This document shows, in pieces, positions 29,149 through 37,948 of a DNA stretch of 64,000 nt. Source of the DNA: Oleiagrimonas soli (GTDB taxonomy: Bacteria; Pseudomonadota; Gammaproteobacteria; Xanthomonadales; Rhodanobacteraceae). Location: positions 484,149 through 548,148 of the forward strand of contig NZ_KN196470.1 of NCBI RefSeq assembly GCF_000761445.1. The letters run 5' to 3'. Within the stretch, counting starts at the first letter, position 1. Each line of letters starts with the position of its first letter. The position numbers and the translations under genes were made by a program. A model generated the notes under the pieces. It had not been told where the DNA came from. It was given only the letters and a program-made list of their open reading frames with translations, and did no database searches.

Positions 29149-29685
29149 TCATGCATCGCGCCGACGGCTAGGATTTCGTCTGGCCGGGCATGTAGCGCGA
29201 CACGCCGATCTGCGCCGACGACGGCTGCGCCCGCGTCGCGCGGAACCGCGATCCGCTGCCTGACCCGACGCCGGAGGATCGCGCCTGCGAGTCCAACTTC
29301 TACACCAGCACCTATGCCCTGGATCTCGTGCACGGTCGTGTCGTGCACACGCCGCGCCGAACTCGATCTCCATGGCGATCCTGATCAGGCCGGGATAGTA
29401 GAACCCGTATGGCTGGCGGATGGCACCCAGATAGTTCTCGTCGCCCATCGACTCGCGATACATCCTCTGGTGGCCTGCATCGGGCGGCTCCCGGCCGATT
29501 TCGATGAGTTCGCGAGGATGTTTCTTCAGAAACAGGCGCAGCTGCAGCCGGGTGGTGATGGAGAACGCATGGAGTTCTCCCATCATTTCCGCCAGATCGT
29601 CCATCGAAGCGCAATCACTGCGCTTGGGGAACAGCTCCCGCATCGTCTTGTGCAAGTAGGCGAGGTCGAAGGTCTCGCGGTCCAT
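29149..29685 (-). CDS. Hypothetical protein, probably C-terminally truncated
   Basis: From ATG 29685 (MDRETFDLAYLHKTMRELF) about 110 residues look like a normal soluble, helical protein, including AFSITTRLQLRLFLKKHP and NYLGAIRQPYGFYYPGLIRI. After AMEIEFG (near 29350) the sequence turns into an Arg-rich run with no protein-like character that is antisense to the decayed plus-strand frame. This suggests that the original 3' end was lost and translation now runs into foreign sequence to 29149. A longer start at 29721 is possible. No family recognised. It lies 64 bases behind the FolM-like gene on the same strand. Confidence 0.5.
   Translation of the reverse strand: MDRETFDLAYLHKTMRELFPKRSDCASMDDLAEMMGELHAFSITTRLQLRLFLKKHPRELIEIGREPPDAGHQRMYRESMGDENYLGAIRQPYGFYYPGLIRIAMEIEFGAACARHDRARDPGHRCWCRSWTRRRDPPASGQAADRGSARRGRSRRRRRSACRATCPARRNPSRRRDA
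29151..29384 (+). pseudogene. Decayed reading frame with two in-frame TAG codons
   Basis: From ATG 29151 the frame reads MHRADG, TAG (29169-29171), DFVWPGM, TAG (29193-29195), RDTPICADDGCARVARNRD and onwards through DPTPEDRACESNFYTSTYAL to a TGA at 29382-29384. The composition (Cys, Asp, Tyr, Phe, balanced) looks like real protein rather than antisense, unlike the other frames here. Both stops stand where a Tyr codon (TAC/TAT) would fit. I do not recognise the family. I infer a gene inactivated by point mutations and probably truncated near 29345. Confidence 0.35.
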
Positions 29686-29749
29686 GGCTTTTCGTCGACT
29701 CGCGATGGGGTCCATGCACACGCTGGGACGGTGTGCGTTCGACGGCCGA

Positions 29750-30502
29750 TCACACCCAGTGCGCGTCGCGGCCGCCGTCCACGCGCAGGATCTGGCCGGT
29801 GACGAAGCCGGCGTCCATCAGCAGCCAGCGCACGCTTTCGGCGATGTCCTCCACCGTGCCGGTGCGCGCCAGCGGCGTGTTGGCCAGCATGGTCTGGCGC
29901 GCCGCCGGGTCGCCTTCGTTTTCGGGCCACAGGATCGCGCCAGGGGCGACGGCGTTGACGCGCACCTCCGGACCGAGCGCGGCGGCCATGCCGCGGGTCA
30001 GCGCTTCCAGCGCGGCCTTCGATGCGGCGTAGGCGAGCAGGTCCGGACGCGGGCGTGCGGCATGCAGGTCGGTGAGATGGACGATCGCGCCGTGTGTGGC
30101 GCGCAGTGCGGGTGCGGCGGCCTGGCACAGCAGGAACGGCGCGCGCGCGTTGACCGCGAACAGCGTGTCCCACTGCGCGGCCGTGGTGGTCTCCAGCGGC
30201 GAGGCGAAGAAGGCCGAGGCGTTGTTGACCAGGGCGTCGAGCCGGCCGAAACGCTGCAGCGCAGCGTCGACGAGGACCTTGGCGGCCTCCGCGTCGGCGA
30301 GATCGGCGGCGACGGCGTGCACGGAGTTTTCGCGCGCCGCCGTCAGCTCCATGCACAGCGCCTGGATGGCCTCGTCCGAGTTTCGGTAGTGCAGCAGCAG
30401 GTCGTAACCGGCGGCATGCAGACGGCGCGCGATGCCCGCGCCGATGCGGCGGGCGGCGCCGGTGATCAGCGCGACGGGGCGGGAGGTTTTATGGCTCTGC
30501 AT
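29750..30502 (-). CDS. Pteridine reductase-like short-chain dehydrogenase
   Basis: A 250-residue SDR. The cofactor loop is TGAARRIGAGIARRL; the Arg pair in TGxxRRIG is typical of FolM/PTR1 pteridine reductases, which use NADPH. NNASAFFASPL is the NNA motif, and YAASKAA gives the catalytic Tyr-x3-Lys; the C-terminus has VRVNAVAPGAILWPE and GQILRVDGGRD. PTR1/FolM reduce dihydrobiopterin, dihydromonapterin or dihydrofolate. The position beside folB-folK (opposite strand) fits a pterin role, but substrate specificity cannot be proved by sequence. An SDR of other function is the alternative. Confidence 0.8.
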   Translation of the reverse strand: MQSHKTSRPVALITGAARRIGAGIARRLHAAGYDLLLHYRNSDEAIQALCMELTAARENSVHAVAADLADAEAAKVLVDAALQRFGRLDALVNNASAFFASPLETTTAAQWDTLFAVNARAPFLLCQAAAPALRATHGAIVHLTDLHAARPRPDLLAYAASKAALEALTRGMAAALGPEVRVNAVAPGAILWPENEGDPAARQTMLANTPLARTGTVEDIAESVRWLLMDAGFVTGQILRVDGGRDAHWV

Positions 30503-30561
30503 TGGATGCGCGCACCTGTGTGGCTATGCTCTTGTACTTGCCTCCAGTGTCCCGCTTTTCG

Positions 30562-31869
30562 ATGGAACAGATCAAAGACCTGCTCGATTCGCCGTTTGCG
30601 TTGACGGCACTGTACGCCCTCGGCCTGGTATTGCTGGCGTGGCTGACCAACATCGTCACCCGCCGCGTGCTGCTGCGCCTGGTGCGCGCGGTGACGCATC
30701 GCACCGCCTGGCGCTGGGACGATGCGATGCTGGACGCTGGCGTGTTCAAGCGTCTGGCGCAGATCGTGCCGATGCTGGTGATCCAGTTCGGCATCAAACT
30801 GGTGCCCAACGTGCCGGACAGCTGGGACATCGGCATCCAGCGCCTGGCGATGGCGATGACCATCGTCTATAGCTTTCTCGCGCTCAGCGCCGTGTTCAAC
30901 GCGCTGGAGTCGCTGTACCAGGAGACGCCGCACGCGCGCATGCGCTCGATCAAGGGCTATGTGCAGCTGGTCAAGATCATGCTGTTCGTGGTCGGCGCCA
31001 TCGTCATCATCGCCACCCTGATCAATCGCTCGCCGCTGCTGCTGCTGTCCGGCCTGGGCGCGATTTCGGCGGTGCTGCTGTTGGTGTTCAAGGACACCAT
31101 TCTGAGTCTCGTCGCCAGCGTGCAGATCGCCACCAACGACATGCTGCGCGTGGGCGACTGGATCTCGATGCCGCAGTTCAACGCCGACGGCGACGTCATC
31201 GACATCGCCCTGCACACGGTGAAGGTGCAGAACTGGGACAAGACCATCACCACCATCCCGACCTGGCGGCTGATCTCCGATTCGTTCCAGAACTGGCGCG
31301 GCATGCAGGACGCCGGCGCGCGGCGCATCAAACGCGCGCTGTATCTGGACGCCGGCAGCACGCGCTTCCTCGACGACGAGGAGAAGAAGCATCTGCGTCG
31401 CTTCCGCCTGCTCAAGGACTACCTGCAGAAGAAGCACGACGAACTGGCCGAATGGAACGCCGCGCTCGGCGATCCGGGCAAGGTGCCGGTCAACCAGCGC
31501 CGGCTGACCAATCTCGGCACGTTCCGCGCCTACGCGCTGGCCTACCTGCAGGCGCACCCGCGCATCAACCACGACCTGACCTGCATGGTGCGCGTGCTCG
31601 ATCCGACGCCGGCGGGCATCCCGGTCGAGGTGTACTGCTTCACCGACACCACGGTGTGGGTCGAGTACGAGGGCATCCAGGGCGATATCTTCGATCATCT
31701 GATGGCGATCCTGCCGGAGTTCGGTCTGGCGCTGTTCCAGCAGCCCAGCGGTCGCGACATGCGCATCGGCTTCGGGCGCATGGGCGAGGGCGTCGTCTCC
31801 GGCGCGGCCGATGCGCGACTGGATTCGGGCGCGCGCGATGCGCACAATGGCGGGCAGTCGAACACGTAG
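30562..31869 (+). CDS. MscS family mechanosensitive channel (YbdG-like)
   Basis: A 435-residue membrane channel protein. The ATG at 30562 (MEQIKDLL) is preferred; the upstream in-frame ATG at 30502 overlaps the divergent SDR start. About five membrane helices lie in residues 10-190. The pore helix and its exit are GLGAISAVLLLVFKD and TILSLVASVQIATNDMLRVG, then GDWISMPQFNADGDVIDI of the MscS beta domain and TIPTWRLISDSFQNWRGM. The long soluble C-terminal part and N-terminal topology match the YbdG miniconductance type. It would release osmolytes on hypo-osmotic shock. Confidence 0.88.
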   Translation: MEQIKDLLDSPFALTALYALGLVLLAWLTNIVTRRVLLRLVRAVTHRTAWRWDDAMLDAGVFKRLAQIVPMLVIQFGIKLVPNVPDSWDIGIQRLAMAMTIVYSFLALSAVFNALESLYQETPHARMRSIKGYVQLVKIMLFVVGAIVIIATLINRSPLLLLSGLGAISAVLLLVFKDTILSLVASVQIATNDMLRVGDWISMPQFNADGDVIDIALHTVKVQNWDKTITTIPTWRLISDSFQNWRGMQDAGARRIKRALYLDAGSTRFLDDEEKKHLRRFRLLKDYLQKKHDELAEWNAALGDPGKVPVNQRRLTNLGTFRAYALAYLQAHPRINHDLTCMVRVLDPTPAGIPVEVYCFTDTTVWVEYEGIQGDIFDHLMAILPEFGLALFQQPSGRDMRIGFGRMGEGVVSGAADARLDSGARDAHNGGQSNT

Positions 31870-31893
31870 CGCCGAAGGCGCGGGGGAGGGGAG

Positions 31894-32748
31894 ATGGCCG
31901 GTCGATTCGCACGGAGCTGGGCGCTGGCGAAGGCCAGTGCGGGCATGCTGAACAAGGAGCGCCGCCTGCTGGTGTTTCCGCTGCTGTCGAGCGTGTGCTG
32001 CCTGCTGGTGCTGGCCAGCTTCGCGGCGCCGGTGTTCGCCGCCCTCGAGGCACGGGGCGGCGCGTCGGCACAGGAACTCCAGCATTCGGTCGGCTTCTAC
32101 ATCGGCCTGTTCGTGTTCTACGTCGTGCAGTACAGCGTGATCTTCTTCTTCAACACCGCGCTGGTCGGTTCGGCTATGGCCTGCATGAACGGCGAGCGGC
32201 CGACGGTCGGCGACGGCCTGCGCCTGGCCGCCTCGAAGTGGCCGCAGATCTTCGGTTATGCGTTGATCGCGTCGACCGTGGGCATGCTGCTGCGTGCGCT
32301 GCAGGAACGGTTGGGCCTGATCGGCCGTCTCGTGATCGGCCTGATCGGGCTGGCCTGGACCGTGGCGACTTTCCTGGTGGTGCCGGTGCTGGCGGCGACC
32401 GACGTCGGCCCGTACGAAGCGGTCAAGCGCAGCACGCAGCTGCTCAAGCGCACCTGGGGCGAAAACATCATCGGCAATGCCGGCATCAGTGTGGTGTTAT
32501 CGCTGGGCTTCATGCTGATCGTGGCGGTGCTGTTCGCCGGCGTCATCTTCAGCGTGTCGCTGCACGCGGCGGTGTTGATCCCGGTGCTAGCGGTGCTCGG
32601 CGTGCTGGCTTTCATCGCGCTGGCGCTGATCCAGTCGGCGCTGCAGGGCATCTATGCCGCAGCGCTGTACCGTTACGCCGAGTATGGCGATGCCGGCAAT
32701 GGCTTCGATCAGGCGCTGCTGGACCAGGCATTCCGCAGCAAGCGCTGA
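31894..32748 (+). CDS. DUF6159-type multi-pass membrane protein
   Basis: A 284-residue integral membrane protein with about six hydrophobic segments (starting LVFPLLSSVCCLLVLASFA). Conserved-looking polar stretches are TDVGPYEAVKRSTQLLKRTW and WGENIIGNAGISVVL, typical of the family annotated as DUF6159 in gammaproteobacteria. No function is known. It follows the mechanosensitive channel by 24 bases on the same strand, and its ATG is preceded by GGGGAGGGGAG, a strong ribosome binding site. Co-expression with the channel is likely. Confidence 0.75.
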   Translation: MAGRFARSWALAKASAGMLNKERRLLVFPLLSSVCCLLVLASFAAPVFAALEARGGASAQELQHSVGFYIGLFVFYVVQYSVIFFFNTALVGSAMACMNGERPTVGDGLRLAASKWPQIFGYALIASTVGMLLRALQERLGLIGRLVIGLIGLAWTVATFLVVPVLAATDVGPYEAVKRSTQLLKRTWGENIIGNAGISVVLSLGFMLIVAVLFAGVIFSVSLHAAVLIPVLAVLGVLAFIALALIQSALQGIYAAALYRYAEYGDAGNGFDQALLDQAFRSKR

Positions 32749-32969
32749 ATGTGCGCAGGCGTCGCCATCGGCGGCGCCGCTCCAGCGGTTTTCATCGTCC
32801 CGTTCGTCGCAGCGAACGCGCGCGAACGGGCGCTGACCGCAGCATGAGATCGCGCTTCACGTGGCGTGTCAGGCGTTGCCCGACGCGCTGCCCAGCGGTG
32901 TCGATTCTGTCCTGAAACTCTTGTCCCGCGACGGTGGCGCCCGGACCATGACTTCCGGGCCATGAGTGT

Positions 32970-33002
32970 TTGCCGGGTGTGAATGTAACATTATAACATT
33001 AC
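32970..33002 (+). promoter_or_regulatory. Zur-box-like operator over the TonB receptor promoter
   Basis: The 23-base element at 32980-33002 (TGAATGTAACA, T, TATAACATTAC) resembles the gammaproteobacterial Zur consensus GAAATGTTATA-N-TATAACATTTC: 10 of 11 positions in the right half, about 7 in the left. A promoter TTGCCG (32970-32975), 16 bases, TATAAC (32992-32997) overlaps it, so a bound repressor would block the -10. The stretch 32749-32969 before it has no gene. Confidence 0.55.
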
Positions 33003-33045
33003 AGTTTTCGCCTCCCCTCAACGCTTGCCTGGAACCACCGTCCCG

Positions 33046-35205
33046 ATGAAGAAAACCACGCTCGCCCTGGGTCTCACCCTGGCCCTGTCCGCTCCGTCCG
33101 TGTTCGCCGCCACGCAGCCGGTCTCGCCCCAGCCGGCCTCGGATGCCGATGCCAACCATGGTCAGAGCCAGAAGCAGGCCGTCGATCTGAACGCGGTCGA
33201 AGTCAGCACCACGCTGGACCAGTCGCGCAACGCGCTGTCGCCGGAGACCGGCAGCAGCCAGTACGTGATCAATCAGCAGGCCATCCAGAAGCTGCCGCTG
33301 GGCGACGCCACGCCGGTCAACCAGGTGCTGCTGCAGGCGCCGGGCGTGGTCAAGGATTCCTACGGCGGACTGCACGTGCGCGGCGATCATGCCAACCTGC
33401 AGTACCGCATCAACGGCGTGGTGATTCCCGAGTCGATCTCCGGTTTCGGCCAGACGCTGGACACCCGCATCATCCAGAACGTGAAGCTGCTCGACGGCGC
33501 GCTGCCGGCGCAGTACGGCGAGCGCACCGCCGCGGTGGTCGACATCACCACCAAGAACGGCCACGCGCTGGGCAACGGCGGCAGCGTCGGCATCACCGGC
33601 GGCTCGTTCGGCACCATCAATCCGAATGCCTCGGTGTGGGGCAGCAGCGGACGCTGGAGCTTCTTCGGCACCGCCAATTTCCTGCAAAGCGACATCGGCA
33701 TCGAGAATCCGACTTCCAGCCGCAAGCCGATCCACGATCACACCAATCAGGTGAAGGGCTTCGGCGACCTGAGCTATCTGGTCAACGACCACACCCGCGT
33801 CAGCTTCATGTTCGGCGTGACCAACAATCGGTTCCAGATCCCCAACAATCCGGATCAGCAGCCGCAGTTCCAGTACATGAACCAGACCACGTTCAACTCG
33901 GCGGATCTGGACGAGCGCCAGAGCGAGAACACGCGCTTCGGTGTGCTGACGCTGCAGGGCAAGCTGGGTCAGACCGACTATCAGGTGTCGCTGGGCCAGC
34001 GCTACAGCAGCCTGGACTTCATGCCGGACATGGTGGGCGACCTGATGTTCAACGGCGTCAGCTCGGCCATCGACCGCAGCAACCGCGCCAGCACGTTGCA
34101 GGCCGATTTCTCCACGCCGCTCAACGACACCAATACGCTGCGCTACGGCGTCTACGGCAGCTTCGAGCGCGCGCTCAGCACCAACAACGCCTACGTGTTC
34201 CCGGCCGACGCCAACGGCAACCAGACCAGCACCACGCCGATCAACATCGTCGACGGCAACCAGATCGTCGCCAAGACCTGGGCCGCCTACGTGCAGGACG
34301 AGTGGAGCATCGGCGACAAGTGGACCGTGAACTACGGCCTGCGCGGCGACAAGTACGAAGCCTTCCGCACCGAGAGCCAGCTCAGCCCGCGTCTGGGCGT
34401 GGTCTACCAGGCCACCGACAACACCACCGTCCATGCCGGTTACGCGCGCTACTTCACGCCGCCGGCCACCGAGCTCATCAGCACCGACAACATCGCCAAG
34501 TTCGCCGGCACCACCAACGCGCTGCAGGGCGCCAACGGCAACGACACGCCGCTGTCGCAGCGCTCGGACTACTTCGACCTGGGCGTGCAGCAGAACGTCG
34601 GCAACCATCTGACGCTGGGCGTGGACGCCTATTACCGCAAGGTGCAGCGTCTGCAGGACGAAGGTCAGTTCGGCGCCGCGCTGGTGTATTCGACCTTCAA
34701 CTACGCCAAGGGCCGCATCCACGGCGTCGAGTTCACCGCCAACTACGCCAATGGCCCGCTGTCGGCGTACTTCAACCTGGCGCTGAGCCGCGCGATGGGC
34801 GAGCGCGTCATCACCAGCCAGTACAACTTCGCTCCCGAAGATCTGGCCTACATCGCCGATCACTACATCCACCTCGATCACGACCAGAAGGTGGCCTCGT
34901 CCGGCGGTATCAGCTACGACCTCGGCAACGCCACCACGGTCGGCGCGAACTACATTCTCGGCAGCGGCCTGCGCAAGGATGGCGCGGTGCCGAACGGCGC
35001 CTCGCTGCCGTACTACTTCCAGATGAACCTGAGCGTGTCGCACGACTTCAGCTTCGCCGATACCGGCAAGCTGCACACGCAACTGGCGCTCATCAATGCG
35101 CTCGACCGCACCTACGAGCTGCGTGACGGCAGCGGTATCGGCGTCGGCGCTCCGCAATTCGGTCCTCGTCGCGGTCTGTACCTGTCCGTGCAGAAGGACT
35201 TCTGA
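33046..35205 (+). CDS. TonB-dependent outer-membrane receptor
   Basis: A 719-residue receptor. Residues 1-22 are a signal peptide (MKKTTLALGLTLALSAPSVFA, cut before ATQP). A plug domain (about 55-165) includes NQVLLQAPGVVKDSYGGLHV and VRGDHANLQYRINGVVIP, and the rest is a 22-strand-type barrel ending in the Phe-terminal VQKDF needed for BamA recognition. The ATG at 33046 gives the proper signal peptide. A Zur-like box over the promoter suggests zinc or another metal as the ligand, as for ZnuD; a His- and Asp-bearing loop (ADHYIHLDHDQ) fits that but is not proof. No TonB or uptake partners are adjacent. Confidence 0.85.
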   Translation: MKKTTLALGLTLALSAPSVFAATQPVSPQPASDADANHGQSQKQAVDLNAVEVSTTLDQSRNALSPETGSSQYVINQQAIQKLPLGDATPVNQVLLQAPGVVKDSYGGLHVRGDHANLQYRINGVVIPESISGFGQTLDTRIIQNVKLLDGALPAQYGERTAAVVDITTKNGHALGNGGSVGITGGSFGTINPNASVWGSSGRWSFFGTANFLQSDIGIENPTSSRKPIHDHTNQVKGFGDLSYLVNDHTRVSFMFGVTNNRFQIPNNPDQQPQFQYMNQTTFNSADLDERQSENTRFGVLTLQGKLGQTDYQVSLGQRYSSLDFMPDMVGDLMFNGVSSAIDRSNRASTLQADFSTPLNDTNTLRYGVYGSFERALSTNNAYVFPADANGNQTSTTPINIVDGNQIVAKTWAAYVQDEWSIGDKWTVNYGLRGDKYEAFRTESQLSPRLGVVYQATDNTTVHAGYARYFTPPATELISTDNIAKFAGTTNALQGANGNDTPLSQRSDYFDLGVQQNVGNHLTLGVDAYYRKVQRLQDEGQFGAALVYSTFNYAKGRIHGVEFTANYANGPLSAYFNLALSRAMGERVITSQYNFAPEDLAYIADHYIHLDHDQKVASSGGISYDLGNATTVGANYILGSGLRKDGAVPNGASLPYYFQMNLSVSHDFSFADTGKLHTQLALINALDRTYELRDGSGIGVGAPQFGPRRGLYLSVQKDF

Positions 35206-35439
35206 TCACCGTCCCCGCGGTTCGCACACCGCGTCCGGCCAGCGTGCCGGGCGCGGTCTGCGTCTTGGGGGCGCGGCAGGGCAAACCGCCCGGCCCGTAA
35301 GGCGCGCCCGCGTGGGCGCTCTATCCGTCCACGACGCATCGCGCGGGGCTAGGACAGCGTAGTCAACGTGGTGTTCGCTGCGGACGATGATTGGCCGCGG
35401 TCGCGGCTCCGGCAGGCGGCATCGGCTATCCTTGCGGCG

Positions 35440-36654
35440 ATGAATTCGAACGCCATCCCCATGCATCCCTCGCTGCCCGAACCCGACGCCGAAGAACGCG
35501 CGCACGCCGAACGACTGGCCGAACACCTGCGCGAGGAAATCGCCGCGCAGGGGCCGATGCCGTTCTCGCGCTTCATGGAGCGTTGCCTGTACGCGCCGGG
35601 GTTGGGTTACTACAGCGCCGGCAAGCCGAAGTTCGGCGCGGCCGGCGATTTCATCACCGCGCCCGAGTTGGGCGATCTGTTCGCGCAGTGCGTGGCGCAG
35701 ACGCTGGCGCCGGCGTTGCGCGCGCTGGGTCCGCAGGCGGAGATGATCGAGCTGGGCGGCGGCAGCGGCGCGTTCGCCGAGGCGGCCATCAAGGCGCTCG
35801 ATGCCGCCGGCGCGATGCCCTATCGCTATCGCATTCTCGAACCCAGTGCGGATCTGCGCGAACGTCAGGGCGAACGCCTGCGCATGGCGTTGCCGGCGAA
35901 GCTGTTCGCGCGCGTGACCTGGCTGGAGCGTCCGCCGGAGCAGGCCTGGCGCGGCGTGCTGTTCGCCAACGAAGTCATCGACGCGCTGCCCACGACACGC
36001 TTCACGCTGCACGAGGGCGAGGTGTTCGAGGAGCATGTCGAGATCGACGACGAGGGCGGTTTCCGGCGCAGCGCGCGCCCGGCCGATCCGCTGGTGGCGG
36101 GTGCGGTGCGGCATCTGGAACGTGCGCTCGGCGAGCGTTTCGTGGATGGCTACCGTTCCGAAATCCTGCCGCAGCTGCCGTACTGGATACAGGCGGTCGG
36201 CGGCACGCTGGAGGCAGGGCTGATGCTGTTCGTCGACTACGGCTATCCGCGCGCCGAGTACTACCATCCCGAGCGCACCGACGGCACGCTGCGCGCGTTC
36301 TATCGTCAGCGCATGCATGGCGACGTGTTGCGCCATCCCGGGCTGCAGGACCTGACCGCTTCGGTCGATTTCACCGCGCTGGCCGAGGCCGGCGTGCATG
36401 CGGGCTTCGAGATGGCGGCGTATCTGCCGCAGGCGCAGTTCCTGATCGCCAGCGGCTTGCAGGAGGCGTTCCAGCAGGCGCACGCGCAGGCGCAGGACGA
36501 GCAAGCGCGCTATGCGCTGGCGCAGGAGGTCAAGCACCTGACCCTGCCGGGCGAGATGGGCGAACGCTTCCAGGTGATGCTGTTCACGCGCGGCCTGGAC
36601 GCCGACGCGCTGCCTCGGGATGTGCGTCTGGCGGATCGTTCGCAGCGTCTCTGA
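35440..36654 (+). CDS. MidA/NDUFAF7-type SAM methyltransferase
   Basis: A 404-residue enzyme of the DUF185 family. The ATG at 35440 (MNSNAIPMHPSLPEPDAEE) is one of two possible near starts. Conserved family motifs are GPMPFSRFMERCLYAPGLGY with YYSAG, GDFITAPELGDLFAQC, methyltransferase motif I EMIELGGGSGAFAEA, ANEVIDALP, and FVDYGYPRAEYYHPERTDGT. The mitochondrial homologue NDUFAF7 methylates an arginine of a complex I subunit. The bacterial substrate is unknown. It is convergent with cca. Confidence 0.85.
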   Translation: MNSNAIPMHPSLPEPDAEERAHAERLAEHLREEIAAQGPMPFSRFMERCLYAPGLGYYSAGKPKFGAAGDFITAPELGDLFAQCVAQTLAPALRALGPQAEMIELGGGSGAFAEAAIKALDAAGAMPYRYRILEPSADLRERQGERLRMALPAKLFARVTWLERPPEQAWRGVLFANEVIDALPTTRFTLHEGEVFEEHVEIDDEGGFRRSARPADPLVAGAVRHLERALGERFVDGYRSEILPQLPYWIQAVGGTLEAGLMLFVDYGYPRAEYYHPERTDGTLRAFYRQRMHGDVLRHPGLQDLTASVDFTALAEAGVHAGFEMAAYLPQAQFLIASGLQEAFQQAHAQAQDEQARYALAQEVKHLTLPGEMGERFQVMLFTRGLDADALPRDVRLADRSQRL

Positions 36655-36675
36655 AGCGCGCCGCCTTCGGGGCGC

Positions 36676-37908
36676 TTACGTGGCGGCGGGTTTGTCCAGG
36701 GCGGCGATGGCCTTGATCCGTGCGCGCTGCATGGCTTCGCCGATGGCCGGTCCCTGCAGTCCTTGTTCGAGGAACGGCGCGGCCGTGACGGCCGCGGCGG
36801 TCGCGCGCGCGGCGCGCAGGAAGTCGGCTTGCGGATAGGCGTCCTCGGCGTGTCCGGTGCGGCCGCGTGCGTCGGCTTCACAGGCGGTCAGGAACACGTC
36901 CAGCCGCTCTGGCCGGCGCAGGGCGTCGAGCTTGTCGAGCAGGCCGAGCACGGTCTTCGGTTTCAGCTGCAAGGCGCGATGCGCATGCAGGTGTTCGCGG
37001 CAGACCAGCAGGCCCAGTTCGCGGTGCTCGGTGGGCAGTTTCAGGCGCTCGGCCAGCGCTCGCAGCGGTTCGGTGCCGCGCTGCTCGTGCATGATGTGGC
37101 GCGGCCATTCGGCTTCCGGCGTGCGCGCCTTGCCGAGGTCGTGGACCAGGGCGCAGAAGCCGACCAGATCGTCGCCGGGCGCGAGTCGTGCTGCCATGTC
37201 CACGACCAGTTCGACATGTACGCCGGTGTCGACTTCCGGATGGTATTCGGCGCGCTGCGGCACGCCGTACAGCGCGTCGATTTCGGGGAACAGCACGCGC
37301 AGCGCGCCAGCCTGGCGCAGTACCTGCAGGAATGCCGATGGTTGCGGTTCGCGCAGCGCCTTGCGGGTTTCGGCCCAGACACGTTCGGGCACCAGGTGAT
37401 CGATTTCGCCGTCGGCGGTCATGCGCTGCATCAGCGTCATGGTTTCCTCGGCGACACGGAAACCCAGCGGTGCGTAGCGCGCGGCGAAGCGGGCCACGCG
37501 CAGCACGCGCACCGGGTCCTCGACGAACGCCGGCGAGACGTGGCGCAGCACGCGCGCTTCGAGATCCGCCGCACCGCCGAACGGGTCGACCAGCGTACCG
37601 TCCGCGTCCTCGGCCATCGCGTTGATGGTGAGGTCGCGGCGCGCCAGATCCTGTTCCAGCGTCACCGTCGGCTCGGCGTGGAAGGTGAAGCCGTGGTAGC
37701 CGCGACCGCTCTTGCGCTCGGTGCGCGCGAGTGCGTATTCCTCGCCGGTGCGCGGATGCAGGAACACCGGGAAGTCGCTGCCGACGGGCTTGTAGCCGGC
37801 TTCGATCAGTTCGTCGGGGCGTGCGCCGACGACCACGTAGTCGCGATCGACGACGGGGCGTTCGAGCAGCTTGTCGCGGACCGCGCCGCCGACCAGATAG
37901 ATGCGCAT
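36676..37908 (-). CDS. cca: CCA-adding tRNA nucleotidyltransferase
   Basis: A 410-residue multifunctional enzyme (E. coli 412) that builds or repairs the 3'-CCA end of tRNA. The N-terminal class II nucleotidyltransferase domain has [33 protein letters not shown], the fingers [15 protein letters not shown], and [18 protein letters not shown]-terminal HD phosphohydrolase domain is visible as [15 protein letters not shown] and [15 protein letters not shown], giving the 2'-nucleotidase/phosphatase activities of the long gammaproteobacterial form. The NDUFA9-like gene follows upstream on the same strand, 40 bases away. Confidence 0.95.
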   Translation of the reverse strand: MRIYLVGGAVRDKLLERPVVDRDYVVVGARPDELIEAGYKPVGSDFPVFLHPRTGEEYALARTERKSGRGYHGFTFHAEPTVTLEQDLARRDLTINAMAEDADGTLVDPFGGAADLEARVLRHVSPAFVEDPVRVLRVARFAARYAPLGFRVAEETMTLMQRMTADGEIDHLVPERVWAETRKALREPQPSAFLQVLRQAGALRVLFPEIDALYGVPQRAEYHPEVDTGVHVELVVDMAARLAPGDDLVGFCALVHDLGKARTPEAEWPRHIMHEQRGTEPLRALAERLKLPTEHRELGLLVCREHLHAHRALQLKPKTVLGLLDKLDALRRPERLDVFLTACEADARGRTGHAEDAYPQADFLRAARATAAAVTAAPFLEQGLQGPAIGEAMQRARIKAIAALDKPAAT

Positions 37909-37948
37909 GGCCGCATTGTGCCATGCGCGTGGCGCAGGGAAGGGCCGC

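Noticed and set aside
29038..29802. Plus-strand open frame of 254 codons after folK
   Set aside because: The frame lacks stops but its translation is Arg/Ser/Pro-rich noise; the protein-like frame in this place is the one with two TAG codons.
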